From assembly GCF_002419965.1 (NCBI RefSeq), contig NZ_DIHC01000011.1:62491-126490 (forward strand): 64,000 bases of DNA. Reading direction: 5' to 3'. Within the stretch, counting starts at the first letter, position 1. Each line of letters opens with the position of its first letter. The notes beneath the pieces are model-generated. The model saw only the letters and a list, made by a program, of their open reading frames with translations. It was not told the origin of the DNA and did no database searches. Positions 36,979 through 46,335 of this stretch are shown in pieces. The translations under genes were made by a program, and so were the position numbers. The stretch is from Pseudomonas sp. UBA5706 (GTDB lineage: Bacteria > Pseudomonadota > Gammaproteobacteria > Pseudomonadales > Pseudomonadaceae).

Positions 36979-37335
36979 TCACTTGCGCAACACGACCAGA
37001 ACATCTTCCAATTCACTGATCATCTGCTTGATCAGTTGCTTGTACTGCAGGGAATCGTCCTTGACTTCGTCGCTGGACATGCGCAGACGCGCGCCGCCAA
37101 TGGTGAAACCCTGTTCATAGAGCAATGCGCGGATCTGCCTGATCATCAGCACATCCTGCCGCTGATAATACCGACGGTTTCCGCGGCGTTTAACCGGGTT
37201 GAGCTGAGGAAACTCCTGCTCCCAATAACGCAAAACGTGCGGTTTTACCGCGCAGAGCTCACTCACCTCACCAATGGTGAAGTAGCGTTTGCCGGGGATA
37301 GGCGGTAGCTCGTCGTTATGACTTGGTTCCAGCAT
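36979..37335 (-). CDS. MerR-family transcriptional regulator
   Basis: A 118-residue MerR-type regulator with the helix-turn-helix and wing in FTIGEVSELCAVKPHVLRYW and QLNPVKRRGNRRYY, and a C-terminal dimerisation helix. It is the conserved gene following ihfA in Pseudomonas; its targets are unknown. The start overlaps the end of ihfA by 20 bp; an in-frame ATG three codons upstream is possible. Confidence 0.9.
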   Translation of the reverse strand: MLEPSHNDELPPIPGKRYFTIGEVSELCAVKPHVLRYWEQEFPQLNPVKRRGNRRYYQRQDVLMIRQIRALLYEQGFTIGGARLRMSSDEVKDDSLQYKQLIKQMISELEDVLVVLRK

Positions 37336-37618
37336 AAGCCTCAACTCGGGCCTTCAGTTTCTGCCCTGGGCGAAAGGTGACCACACGGCGAGCCGTAATC
37401 GGAATTTCTTCCCCGGTTTTGGGATTTCGACCCGGTCGCTGGCGTTTATCTCGCAGGTCAAAATTCCCGAATCCGGATAATTTGACCTGCTCGTTATCTT
37501 CCAGAGCGTGCCTGATTTCCTCAAAGAACAGCTCAACCAGTTCCTTGGCTTCTCGTTTATTCAGGCCTAGCTCTTCGTACAGACGTTCGGCCATCTCAGC
37601 TTTCGTCAGAGCCCCCAT
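37316..37618 (-). CDS. ihfA: integration host factor subunit alpha
   Basis: A 100-residue HU/IHF-family DNA-bending protein. ALTKAEMAERLYEELGLNKR is the IHF-alpha N-terminus and GRNPKTGEEIPI is the DNA-intercalating arm. It is encoded 3 bp after pheT as in many gammaproteobacteria. IHF would also assist sigma-54 activation and integrase function in this window. Confidence 0.97.
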   Translation of the reverse strand: MGALTKAEMAERLYEELGLNKREAKELVELFFEEIRHALEDNEQVKLSGFGNFDLRDKRQRPGRNPKTGEEIPITARRVVTFRPGQKLKARVEAYAGTKS

Positions 37619-37621
37619 ACG

Positions 37622-40003
37622 CTACTTCCTTAACGTGGCGTTTAACCTTTCCTCTAGCGAGGTGAGAATTTGCTGCGTCGAAGCATTTACCTCATCGTCA
37701 GTAAGAGTGCGCGATGGATGTTGCCAGGTCAAGCCGACGGCCAGACTTTTTCTATGCGGATCAATGCCTTTACCTTGATAAACATCAAATAGCCTGAGGT
37801 CTGTGAGCCATTGACCTGCATTTTCACGAATAACGTCCAGTACAGCACTCGCCGCAACCTCACGATCTGCCAGCAACGCCAGGTCACGACGGACCTCAGG
37901 GAAGCGTGAAAGCTCGTGAAATTTCGGCAACCGGCCTTGGGCGATGTCCGCCAGCACCAGTTCGAAAACGAATACTGGACGGTCCAGACCCAAGGTTTTG
38001 GAAAGCTCCGGGTGCAAGGCACCAAGATAGCCCATTTCACGATCATCGCGTTCAATACGGGCCGTCTGACCCGGGTGCAAGGCTGGATGCTTACCGGGTA
38101 CAAAACGGAAATCGTCCAGTGCGCCGGCGAAGCCCAGTACCGCTTCCACGTCTGCCTTGACGTCAAAGAAGTCGACACCGTCGCGCCCTTGTGCCCAGCC
38201 TTCCGGCAACCGGCTGCCGCAAATCACACCGGCCAGCATAGGCTCTTGTTTTAAACCTTCCAGTTGCCCAACGAAACGCAGCCCGCTCTCGAACAGGCGC
38301 ACGCGGTCCTGCTGACGGTTCAGGTTGTGTTGCAAGGACTTTACCAGTCCCGGCCAAAGCGATGAACGCATCGCCGCCATGTCAGCAGAGATGGGGTTGG
38401 CCAGCAACAGCGGTTCTACGCCAGGATTGAATAGCTCGAACCATTTCTGGTCGATGAAGCTATAGGTAATCGCCTCCTGGTATCCGCGTGCGACGAGCAA
38501 ACGGCGCAGCGCAGGCAAATCGCCCTGGGCTTCGGCACGCGCCTTTGGGGCCAGACGGGCTTGCGGATAGCGAACCGGCAAGCGGTTATAGCCATAGAGC
38601 CGCGCCAGTTCCTCGATCAGATCGACCTCGAGCGCAATGTCGAAGCGATGACTTGGGACTTCGACAAGCCACTGGCCATTGGCCTGCGCAGATACCTTCA
38701 GGTCTAATGCCGACAGCAGCCGCTCGACTTCGGTCGCGTCCATCTGCATGCCCAGCATTTGCTCGATACGCTCAGCGCGCAGAGTGATCGGTGCGATGGA
38801 CGGCAAATGCTGTTCGCTGACCGCCTCGATGATTGGTCCAGCTTCGCCGCCGATGATTTCCAGCAACAGCCCAGTGGCACGTTCCATGGCTTCGCGCGCC
38901 AGTTGCCAGTCCACACCTCGCTCATAGCGGTGCGAAGCATCAGTATGTAGGCCGTAGGAACGGGCTTTGCCAGCAACGGCAATCTGATCGAAGAAGGCAC
39001 TTTCCAGGAATATGTTACGTGTGCTTGCAGTGTTGACACCACTGTGCTCGCCACCCATTACACCCGCAATGGCCAACGCTCGCTTGTGGTCGGCGATGAC
39101 CAGTGTGTCAGCGCGCAAGCTGGCCTCCTGACCGTCCAGCAACACGAGCTTCTCGCCCTCCTCGGCCATGCGCACGCGGATGCCGCCATGGATTTCGGCA
39201 AGATCGAAAGCGTGCAGCGGCTGGCCCAGTTCGATCATCACATAATTGGTGATGTCGACGGCAGCGTCGATGCTGCGGATTTCGGAACGTCGCAGGCGCT
39301 CGACCATCCAGAGCGGAGTAGGACGCGAGAGGTCGACGTTACGAATCACACGACCCAGATAACGCGGGCAAGCGGCAGGAGCCAAGACTTCGACCGAACG
39401 CACTTCGTCGTGGACGGCGGGGACCACAGCGATGGACGGACGAGTAACCCTGGCGTCGTACAGTGCGCCCACTTCACGGGCCAGACCTGCTACGGACAGG
39501 CAGTCACCGCGATTCGGCGTCAGATCGACTTCGATGCTGGCGTCATCGAGTTCAAGATAAACGCGGAAATCCTTACCCACCGGCGCGTCAACGGGCAGCT
39601 CCATTAAACCATCATTGCCCTCGCCGACTTGCAACTCGGACTGTGAACACAGCATGCCATTGGACTCGACGCCGCGCAGCTTGGCCTTCTTGATCTTGAA
39701 GTCGCCTGGCAACTCAGCACCGATCATGGCAAACGGAATTTTAAGGCCTGGCCGCACGTTCGGCGCGCCGCAGACCACCTGAAAAGTTTGCTCACCGTTA
39801 CTGACCTGGCACACGCGCAGCTTGTCAGCATCCGGGTGCTGTTCGGTGCTCAACACTTCGCCGACCACGACGCCGCTGAAAACACCGGCGGCCGGGGTCA
39901 CACTATCGACCTCCAGGCCAGCCATCGACAGACGAGCGACCAGTTCGTCTCGGGACACTTGCGGGCTCACCCAGCCACGCAACCATTGTTCACTGAATTT
40001 CAT
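37622..40003 (-). CDS. pheT: phenylalanyl-tRNA synthetase beta subunit
   Basis: A 793-residue protein close to the E. coli length. The N-terminal EMAP/tRNA-binding domain (about residues 40-150), B3/B4 editing domain, B5 domain and C-terminal anticodon-binding FDX-ACB domain are recognisable in order. It forms the alpha2beta2 enzyme with PheS and lies 32 bp after it. Confidence 0.97.
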   Translation of the reverse strand: MKFSEQWLRGWVSPQVSRDELVARLSMAGLEVDSVTPAAGVFSGVVVGEVLSTEQHPDADKLRVCQVSNGEQTFQVVCGAPNVRPGLKIPFAMIGAELPGDFKIKKAKLRGVESNGMLCSQSELQVGEGNDGLMELPVDAPVGKDFRVYLELDDASIEVDLTPNRGDCLSVAGLAREVGALYDARVTRPSIAVVPAVHDEVRSVEVLAPAACPRYLGRVIRNVDLSRPTPLWMVERLRRSEIRSIDAAVDITNYVMIELGQPLHAFDLAEIHGGIRVRMAEEGEKLVLLDGQEASLRADTLVIADHKRALAIAGVMGGEHSGVNTASTRNIFLESAFFDQIAVAGKARSYGLHTDASHRYERGVDWQLAREAMERATGLLLEIIGGEAGPIIEAVSEQHLPSIAPITLRAERIEQMLGMQMDATEVERLLSALDLKVSAQANGQWLVEVPSHRFDIALEVDLIEELARLYGYNRLPVRYPQARLAPKARAEAQGDLPALRRLLVARGYQEAITYSFIDQKWFELFNPGVEPLLLANPISADMAAMRSSLWPGLVKSLQHNLNRQQDRVRLFESGLRFVGQLEGLKQEPMLAGVICGSRLPEGWAQGRDGVDFFDVKADVEAVLGFAGALDDFRFVPGKHPALHPGQTARIERDDREMGYLGALHPELSKTLGLDRPVFVFELVLADIAQGRLPKFHELSRFPEVRRDLALLADREVAASAVLDVIRENAGQWLTDLRLFDVYQGKGIDPHRKSLAVGLTWQHPSRTLTDDEVNASTQQILTSLEERLNATLRK

Positions 40004-40035
40004 CCTGCTCTCCTAAAAAGTTCGTTACGGGCGAC

Positions 40036-41052
40036 CTAGCGAAATTGCGCGAGGAACCGCAAGTCGTTGTCGAAGAACAGGCGCAAATCGTTGACGCCGT
40101 AACGCAGCATGGCCAGACGCTCTGCACCCATGCCGAAAGCGAAACCCTGGAACACTTCCGGATCGATACCGGACATGCGCAACACGTTCGGATGAACCAT
40201 GCCGCAACCCATCACTTCCAGCCAGCCAGTCTGCTTGCAGACACGGCAACCTTTACCGCTGCACATCACACATTCCATGTCGACTTCTGCGGAAGGCTCG
40301 GTGAACGGGAAATATGAAGGACGGAAACGCACTGCCAGCTCTTTTTCAAAGAACACGCGCAGAAACTCTTCGATGGTGCCCTTAAGGTCGGCGAAATTGA
40401 TATCGCGGTCGACCAGCAGGCCTTCGACCTGATGGAACATCGGAGAGTGGGTGATATCGGAGTCGCTACGGTACACACGGCCTGGGCAGACGATGCGAAT
40501 CGGCGGTTTGTTCGATTCCATGGTGCGGACCTGTACCGGGGAAGTATGGGTGCGCAGCAGCATGTTGGCGTTGAAGTAGAAGGTGTCGTGCATCGACCGG
40601 GCCGGATGATGGCCTGGGATGTTGAGTGCCTCAAAGTTGTGGTAATCGTCTTCGACCTCAGGGCCTTCGGCTATGCCGTAGCCGATGTGAGTGAAGAACT
40701 GTTCGATGCGTTCCAGGGTCCGTGTGACAGGATGCAAACCACCGGTGGTCTGCCCGCGGCCAGGAAGGGTTACGTCAATCGACTCGGCGGCAAGTCTGGC
40801 GGCGAGATCGGCCTGCTCGAATGACGCCTTTCGCGCATTGAGAACCTCTGTGACGCGCTCCTTTGCAACGTTGATCAGCGCACCGATCTGCGGACGCTCT
40901 TCGGCCGGCAAATTCCCCAGGGTCTTCATCACCTGAGTCAACTCACCCTTCTTGCCGAGGTAGTGAACCCGGATTTGCTCCAGGCCATTGATATCTTCAG
41001 CGCTTTGCACAGCCTCAAGTGCTTGAGAGACCAGCGCGTCCAGGTTTTCCAT
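40036..41052 (-). CDS. pheS: phenylalanyl-tRNA synthetase alpha subunit
   Basis: A 338-residue catalytic subunit. The N-terminal coiled coil is followed by a class II core with GxHP (IPGHHPARSMHDTF), motif 2 (RPSYFPFTEPSAEVD) and motif 3 (GFAFGMGAERLAML). A strong hairpin lies between rplT and this start. Confidence 0.97.
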   Translation of the reverse strand: MENLDALVSQALEAVQSAEDINGLEQIRVHYLGKKGELTQVMKTLGNLPAEERPQIGALINVAKERVTEVLNARKASFEQADLAARLAAESIDVTLPGRGQTTGGLHPVTRTLERIEQFFTHIGYGIAEGPEVEDDYHNFEALNIPGHHPARSMHDTFYFNANMLLRTHTSPVQVRTMESNKPPIRIVCPGRVYRSDSDITHSPMFHQVEGLLVDRDINFADLKGTIEEFLRVFFEKELAVRFRPSYFPFTEPSAEVDMECVMCSGKGCRVCKQTGWLEVMGCGMVHPNVLRMSGIDPEVFQGFAFGMGAERLAMLRYGVNDLRLFFDNDLRFLAQFR

Positions 41053-41071
41053 GTACAGACTCCAGATACGA

Positions 41072-41106
41072 AATAGGGGAAGAGCTTACAAGGCTCTTCC
41101 CCTATT
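41072..41106 (-). promoter_or_regulatory. 14-bp stem hairpin upstream of pheS, attenuator-like
   Basis: AATAGGGGAAGAGC and its exact complement flank a 7-nt loop, 20 bp before the pheS start. On the transcript it is followed by only a short U tract. A second hairpin (CACC...GGTG) lies about 15 bp upstream. The position matches the pheST attenuation region of enterics, but no phenylalanine-rich leader peptide was found. Confidence 0.5.
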
Positions 41107-41156
41107 CATGACGTTTAGCACCGGACCCCGAACGGAGCCTGGTGATTGCCGGGGAC

Positions 41157-41513
41157 TTAGGCCAGAGTGGCTTTAGCTTTCTCGACAATCGCAGCAAACG
41201 CCGCTTTTTCGTTCACTGCCAGATCAGCCAGAACCTTGCGATCGATCTCGATCGACGCTTTTTTCAGGCCAGCGATGAAACGGCTGTAGGACAGACCGTT
41301 GATACGCGCACCAGCGTTGATACGAGCGATCCACAGAGCGCGGAACTGACGCTTTTTCTGACGACGGTCACGGTAGGCGTATTGGCCAGCCTTGATTACC
41401 GCTTGCTTGGCAACACGGAACACGCGTGAACGGGCACCGTAGTAGCCTTTAGCAAGTTTCAGAATTTTTTTGTGACGCTTACGGGCAATGACGCCACGCT
41501 TTACACGAGCCAT
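41157..41513 (-). CDS. rplT: 50S ribosomal protein L20
   Basis: 118 residues with the typical ARVKRGVIARKRHKKILK start and KKASIEIDRKVLADLAV near the C-terminus. It binds 23S rRNA early in assembly and in related bacteria autoregulates its operon. It follows rpmI by 28 bp. Confidence 0.98.
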   Translation of the reverse strand: MARVKRGVIARKRHKKILKLAKGYYGARSRVFRVAKQAVIKAGQYAYRDRRQKKRQFRALWIARINAGARINGLSYSRFIAGLKKASIEIDRKVLADLAVNEKAAFAAIVEKAKATLA

Positions 41514-41541
41514 GAGTTACTTCCTCTATTCTTGATCAAAA

Positions 41542-41736
41542 TTAACGAAGGCGCAGCATGCGCTCGACTTTTGCCACGTCAGACGGATGCAGCAGGCTGC
41601 TTCCGCGCAGTTGACGCTTACGCTTGGTCGACATTTTGGTCAGGATGTGGCTCTTGAAAGCGTGTTTGTGCTTGATGCCATTCGCGGTTTTCAGAAACCG
41701 CTTAGCTGCACCACTTTTAGTCTTCATCTTTGGCAT
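41542..41736 (-). CDS. rpmI: 50S ribosomal protein L35
   Basis: 64 residues, strongly basic, with the L35 pattern PKMKTKSGAAKRFLKT and KRKRQLRGSSLLH. Located between infC and rplT as usual. Confidence 0.98.
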   Translation of the reverse strand: MPKMKTKSGAAKRFLKTANGIKHKHAFKSHILTKMSTKRKRQLRGSSLLHPSDVAKVERMLRLR

Positions 41737-41796
41737 GTTCGGATACTCCGCATTCAGTTGATAAACATAACCGCAAGGCCTGCCGTGCCCTGGTGG

Positions 41797-42348
41797 TTAT
41801 TTCTTCTTTTTCGGGGCGATGACCATGATCAGCTGGCGTCCTTCCATCTTAGGATGCTGTTCGACGGCGCCGTATTCGAGCAGGTCAGTTTCAACCCGCT
41901 TCAACAGCTCCATACCCAGCTCCTGGTGGGCCATCTCACGACCGCGGAATCTCAACGATACCTTGGCCCTGTCCCCGTCACTCAGGAAACGTACCAGGTT
42001 GCGTAGTTTTACCTGGTAATCCCCTTCCTCCGTCCCTGGACGAAACTTGATTTCTTTGACCTGAATCTGCTTCTGGTTCTTTTTAGCTGCGGCAACCTGC
42101 TTCTTCTTCTCGAAGATCGATTTGCCGTAGTCCATCAGCTTGCAGACAGGCGGTACAGCATCGGCAGAAATTTCCACCAAATCGAGCTTGGCCTCTTCAG
42201 CCTTAAGAAGCGCGTCTTCAATTGACACAATCCCAAGCTGCTCGCCTTCAGCCCCAATTAACCGAACCTCGCGGGCCGAGATATTCTCATTGATCGGGGC
42301 CTTCGGTGCAGCTCGTTTATCTTGTCTCATTTCACGCTTAATAATAAT
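41797..42348 (-). CDS. infC: translation initiation factor IF-3, ATT start
   Basis: About 183 residues with the IF3 N-domain (APINENISAREVRLIG), a basic linker (KKKQVAAAKKNQKQ) and the C-domain (FRGREMAHQELG, ending APKKKK). The first ATG at 42330 would drop a conserved KRE stretch. Just upstream lie three in-frame ATT codons (42348, 42345, 42342), with GGAG at 42351-42354, overlapping the thrS stop. ATT starts are the known hallmark of infC autoregulation by IF-3. The first ATT is used by analogy with P. aeruginosa; spacing would favour the second or third. Confidence 0.93.
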   Translation of the reverse strand: MIIKREMRQDKRAAPKAPINENISAREVRLIGAEGEQLGIVSIEDALLKAEEAKLDLVEISADAVPPVCKLMDYGKSIFEKKKQVAAAKKNQKQIQVKEIKFRPGTEEGDYQVKLRNLVRFLSDGDRAKVSLRFRGREMAHQELGMELLKRVETDLLEYGAVEQHPKMEGRQLIMVIAPKKKK

Positions 42349-44270
42349 TACTCCGAATCTTGGCGACCACGCCGGGAAACCGCTTGTGCAAGGAACTCCG
42401 AGAATTGGGCGACCGGCATTGAGCCAAGGTCTGCACCTTCACGGGTACGCACAGCGACAGTTTGTGTTTCAACCTCCCGATCCCCGATAACGAGGAGATA
42501 AGGAACCTTGAGCAACGTATGCTCGCGGATTTTAAAGCCGATCTTTTCATTTCTCAAGTCAGACTTGGCACGAAACCCGCTTTCAGCGAGAGTTTTTTCC
42601 ACCTCAAGGGCAAAATCTGCCTGTTTATCAGTGATATTCATGATCACTGCCTGAGTTGGAGCCAGCCATGCAGGGAACGCACCTTCATAGTGCTCGATCA
42701 AAATGCCGATGAAACGCTCGAAGGAACCGAGAATCGCACGGTGCAGCATGACCGGGTGCTTGCGCCCATTGTCTTCGGAAACGAATTCAGCGCCTAAACG
42801 TATCGGCAGGTTGAAATCGAGCTGCAATGTACCGCATTGCCAGACACGACCCAAGCAATCCTTGAGAGAAAATTCGATTTTCGGACCGTAGAACGCACCC
42901 TCTCCCGGCTGCAGGTCATAGGGCAGCCCTGCGCTGTCCAATGCCGCGGCGAGTGCCGACTCGGCGCGATCCCACAGATCATCGGAGCCCACGCGCTTTT
43001 CGGGACGGGTGGAAAGCTTCATTTCGATGTCCTTGAAGCCGAAGTCGGCGTAGACATCCATGGTTAGCTTGATGAACGCGGCAGATTCGGCCTGCATCTG
43101 CTCTTCGGTACAGAATATGTGCGCATCGTCTTGAGTGAAGGCACGCACGCGCATAATCCCGTGCAGCGCACCTGATGGCTCGTTGCGGTGACAGGCACCG
43201 AACTCAGCCAGACGCATCGGCAGCTCACGGTAGCTCTTCAATCCTTGGTTGAACACTTGCACATGGCAAGGGCAATTCATGGGTTTGATAGCGTAGTCGC
43301 GGCTTTCCGACTCGGTGGTGAACATGTTTTCAGCGTAGTTGGCCCAGTGCCCGGACTTCTCCCAAAGGGAGCGGTCGACCACTTGTGGAGTCTTGATCTC
43401 CAGATAACCGTTCTCACGCTGAGTCTTGCGCATGTACTGCTCAAGGACCTGATACAAGGTCCAACCGTTCGGGTGCCAAAACACCATCCCCGGCGCCTCT
43501 TCCTGCGTATGGAATAGTCCAAGACGCTTGCCGATCTTACGGTGATCGCGCTTTTCGGCTTCTTCGATACGCTGGATATAGGCCGCCAGTTGCTTCTTGT
43601 CAGCCCATGCAGTCCCATAAACACGTTGCAGTTGTTCGTTTTTGGCATCGCCTCGCCAATAGGCGCCAGACAGCTTGGTGAGCTTGAACGATTTCAGAAA
43701 ACGGGTGTTCGGCACATGCGGGCCACGGCACATGTCGACGTATTCTTCGTGATAGTAAAGACCCATGGCTTGTTCGTCAGGCATGTCCTCGACCAGACGC
43801 AGCTTGTAATCCTCACCGCGAGCCTTGAACACTTCGATCACTTCGGCGCGCGGGGTGACTTTCTTGATGACGTCGTAATCTTTTTCGATCAGTTGCTGCA
43901 TGCGCTGTTCGATCGCTGCCAAGTCGTCCGGCGTAAATGGGCGTTCGTAGGCAATGTCGTAGTAGAAACCATCGTCGATGACCGGGCCGATAACCATCCT
44001 GGCAGTTGGATACAACTGCTTGACCGCATGGCCGACCAGGTGTGCACAGGAGTGACGGATGATCTCTACGCCTTCCTGATCTTTAGGGGTGATGATTTGC
44101 AGGCTCGCGTCGGCGTCGATCACGTCGCTGGCATCGACCAGGTGGCCGTTGACCTTGCCGGCAACGGTGGCCTTGGCCAAACCTGCGCCAATGGACGCGG
44201 CTACGTCGGCTACGGAAACCGGGTGATCGAAAGAGCGTTGACTGCCGTCGGGAAGAGTAATAGTTGGCAT
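42348..44270 (-). CDS. thrS: threonyl-tRNA synthetase
   Basis: 640 residues. The TGS domain (ITLPDGSQRSFDHPVSVADV) is followed by the editing domain (HSCAHLVGHAVKQLYP), the class II core with the zinc-site cysteine in MNCPCH, and the anticodon-binding domain. AGGAGG immediately precedes the ATG. The stop codon overlaps the infC start region. Confidence 0.98.
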   Translation of the reverse strand: MPTITLPDGSQRSFDHPVSVADVAASIGAGLAKATVAGKVNGHLVDASDVIDADASLQIITPKDQEGVEIIRHSCAHLVGHAVKQLYPTARMVIGPVIDDGFYYDIAYERPFTPDDLAAIEQRMQQLIEKDYDVIKKVTPRAEVIEVFKARGEDYKLRLVEDMPDEQAMGLYYHEEYVDMCRGPHVPNTRFLKSFKLTKLSGAYWRGDAKNEQLQRVYGTAWADKKQLAAYIQRIEEAEKRDHRKIGKRLGLFHTQEEAPGMVFWHPNGWTLYQVLEQYMRKTQRENGYLEIKTPQVVDRSLWEKSGHWANYAENMFTTESESRDYAIKPMNCPCHVQVFNQGLKSYRELPMRLAEFGACHRNEPSGALHGIMRVRAFTQDDAHIFCTEEQMQAESAAFIKLTMDVYADFGFKDIEMKLSTRPEKRVGSDDLWDRAESALAAALDSAGLPYDLQPGEGAFYGPKIEFSLKDCLGRVWQCGTLQLDFNLPIRLGAEFVSEDNGRKHPVMLHRAILGSFERFIGILIEHYEGAFPAWLAPTQAVIMNITDKQADFALEVEKTLAESGFRAKSDLRNEKIGFKIREHTLLKVPYLLVIGDREVETQTVAVRTREGADLGSMPVAQFSEFLAQAVSRRGRQDSE

Positions 44271-44662
44271 GGCGCCTCCTCTCCTAGTGGTGACCCCTAC
44301 CAAAGGTCACGTGGGTTGGGATAGAGCCAGTACGCGATTCGGCGGTGTACCTGCCTCACAGTGGCAGGAGCCCGAAGGCCAACCATTTACCGAACCAGAG
44401 TGACTGGAATATACAGAATCGACAGGATTGCATTGAGCAAAGCCTGAACCGCGAGACGCGAGCGAATCTGCAGGACGCGCATCCTAGCACAGCCCGACCG
44501 CTCTAGGTCACGACCGGGGCAGCGGATCGTGAATAAAGCCGCCGACAATTGCGCTAGGCATAGCCTGGGACTGAACTGCGACCTGTCGCTGCCGTCAGAT
44601 AGTGCGAGACCTCCGCTCAAGGCCCTTGAAATGCGGGCCCCATAGACAAGAAGGAAACCACC
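44271..44662. other. intergenic region upstream of thrS
   Basis: 392 bp with no supported gene. It should hold the promoter and leader of thrS on the minus strand and the promoter of the small secreted protein on the plus strand. An internal minus-strand frame (44387-44620) has no ribosome site and no domain. Confidence 0.5.
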
Positions 44663-44977
44663 ATGAAACTTTTACGTGTTGCCGCCCTCCTCGCACCCAT
44701 GGCGATGGCTCTGCCGCTCAGTGCGCATGCCGCTATGGATAGCTCGACAAAAGCTAAGTACATGAGCATATGCAAGGCCGCCGCAGCCCAGAGCAATCCC
44801 GCGATGGACGCCAAGGCCGTGGAGGCTCATTGCGAATGTGGCGCACAGCAGATCGACACGAAGTTGTCCGACAAGCAGATCGCGTCGCTGAATGACAAAA
44901 TGACCCCACAGGATAAGGCCATGACCTCTGATCTACAGAAAGCCGTGGCCGAACATTGCCTTCCAGGCAAAAAATAA
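44663..44977 (+). CDS. small secreted protein of unknown function
   Basis: 104 residues. A Sec signal peptide (KLLRVAALLAPMAMALPLSAHA) is probably cleaved after AHA at about residue 23. The mature part has four cysteines (ICKA, HCECG, HCLP) that could form two disulfides, and is likely periplasmic. GAAGGA precedes the start. The family is not recognised. Confidence 0.8.
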   Translation: MKLLRVAALLAPMAMALPLSAHAAMDSSTKAKYMSICKAAAAQSNPAMDAKAVEAHCECGAQQIDTKLSDKQIASLNDKMTPQDKAMTSDLQKAVAEHCLPGKK

Positions 44978-45274
44978 AAAATTTACATTTCGCTGCCAAA
45001 GCTGGGCCGCACCTGTTATGCGCACGAGCGTAGCGATGTCCACAGCCCACGTAGTTCGGGGGCTTGAGCGGTTTTAGCGGGATGTGACACACGCGTCAGC
45101 AGATCGGGAATACGACGCTTCATTACGCGAGAAGGTGCATATATTTGCGGGACTGGCGCAAAGTTCTTACCGAAAAAGTCCAGCCTTCACACAATTGGAC
45201 TATGATAGCCCCCGTGTGCCCAGTTGGCCTGAGCAGCACAGCACTACTGAAAATTATGTTTCTGGAGATACACC
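44978..45274. other. region upstream of the cold-shock gene
   Basis: 297 bp without a gene. A TATGAT at 45201-45206 could be the -10 of the csp promoter, giving a 5' leader of about 65 nt; no good -35 is seen. Confidence 0.4.
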
Positions 45275-45487
45275 ATGTCTAATCGCCAAACCGGCACCGT
45301 AAAATGGTTCAACGATGAAAAAGGCTTCGGCTTTATCACTCCACAGGGTGGCGGTGACGACCTGTTCGTACACTTCAAGGCTATCGAATCCGACGGTTTC
45401 AAAAGCCTGAAAGAAGGCCAGACTGTCTCTTTCGTGGCTGAGAAAGGCCAAAAGGGCATGCAAGCTGCTCAGGTTCGCGCGGAGTAA
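45275..45487 (+). CDS. cold-shock protein (CspA family)
   Basis: 70 residues forming one OB-fold cold-shock domain with RNP1 KGFGFI and RNP2 DLFVHF. It starts SNRQTGTVKWFNDEKGFG. An RNA chaperone. It has a strong own terminator, so it is monocistronic. Confidence 0.95.
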   Translation: MSNRQTGTVKWFNDEKGFGFITPQGGGDDLFVHFKAIESDGFKSLKEGQTVSFVAEKGQKGMQAAQVRAE

Positions 45488-45500
45488 TCCGAGCGTGCTG

Positions 45501-45530
45501 AAAAAACCCCGTCGCTGACGGGGTTTTTTT
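45501..45530 (+). terminator. strong terminator after the cold-shock gene
   Basis: AAAAAACCCCGTC-GCT-GACGGGGTTTTTT. With A and T runs on both sides it can also serve the convergent I78 lipoprotein gene. Confidence 0.92.
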
Positions 45531-45548
45531 ATACCTGCAGAAAAGGGG

Positions 45549-45872
45549 TCAACCGCAGTTGACGCGAGTAATCATCGCCCCTTGATCGGTATTGAGGTTC
45601 AGCCGCTCGGAGCGGTATTCAAGTGTCACCATGTCATTGGGCCCAAGCACCCTGGCGATCTGCGCGCCTGATTTGACGCGGGCCTGCTCCATAAGCGCTG
45701 CCGAAGCCCGCTTGCCGACTGCGAACTGTGCAGCGGCGGCATCACAGCGGGAATAACCGGCATCAGAACTCACCGGTTCTTCTGCAGGCTTCGAAGACTC
45801 CGCCGTGCTGCTGCAACCTGCCAGTAGCAACGCGGCCAGAACCAATCCCGATGATGCGAATTTCCAGGGCAT
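45549..45872 (-). CDS. peptidase inhibitor I78-family lipoprotein
   Basis: 107 residues. A lipobox LLAGC (cysteine 20) follows a hydrophobic signal. After a Ser/Glu-rich linker, the I78 domain runs from about residue 43 (CDAAAAQFAVGKRAS) to the end (TDQGAMITRVNCG), with a conserved cysteine pair. Predicted to be a periplasmic or outer-membrane-anchored serine-protease inhibitor. It converges on csp. Confidence 0.88.
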   Translation of the reverse strand: MPWKFASSGLVLAALLLAGCSSTAESSKPAEEPVSSDAGYSRCDAAAAQFAVGKRASAALMEQARVKSGAQIARVLGPNDMVTLEYRSERLNLNTDQGAMITRVNCG

Positions 45873-46335
45873 ACAAACTCCTTACGTTTAAACGTGACCA
45901 GAACCTGTGCGACAGCGCTGCAAACGCTTGGTTTCCCGAGTAACGGTCAGAAAGCTTTCAGCCGACAGCACAAACCAAGGCCGCAGTCTGCCCGACACCA
46001 ACGAAAGCCGGGCAAACAAATCGTCACAAAACGTTTGTCATTGTATGCATTCGTGAAACCTCCAACTCCCGAGCGGCAGAGCCTGAATCAAGCGATGCGC
46101 CTCCCTGTACTTCTGGCTCACTTGCACATGCGCGGGGCTTAGAGGCTCCCGGATACTGGAAAGGACGGCGGCACCACGGCAATGGTGTCCATCGACGGAT
46201 GTCAGGCCATGTGGCCGCAAGGGCGATGCGGCCAGAGTATGGGACCGCTGAAGAACTGCGCTCCAAGGGTACCCAGAAGTCGATGAGTCAGCTACTTCTG
46301 CGCTATTGCTCTAACGCTCCAAATGCGCGATTGCG
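45873..46335. other. intergenic stretch, nothing recognised
   Basis: 463 bp between the I78 lipoprotein promoter side and the end of the nucleoside hydrolase gene. No supported ORF, RNA or repeat was seen. Confidence 0.5.

Noticed and set aside
44387..44620. 77-codon minus-strand frame upstream of thrS
   Set aside because: No ribosome site, no domain; composition fits a shadow frame.
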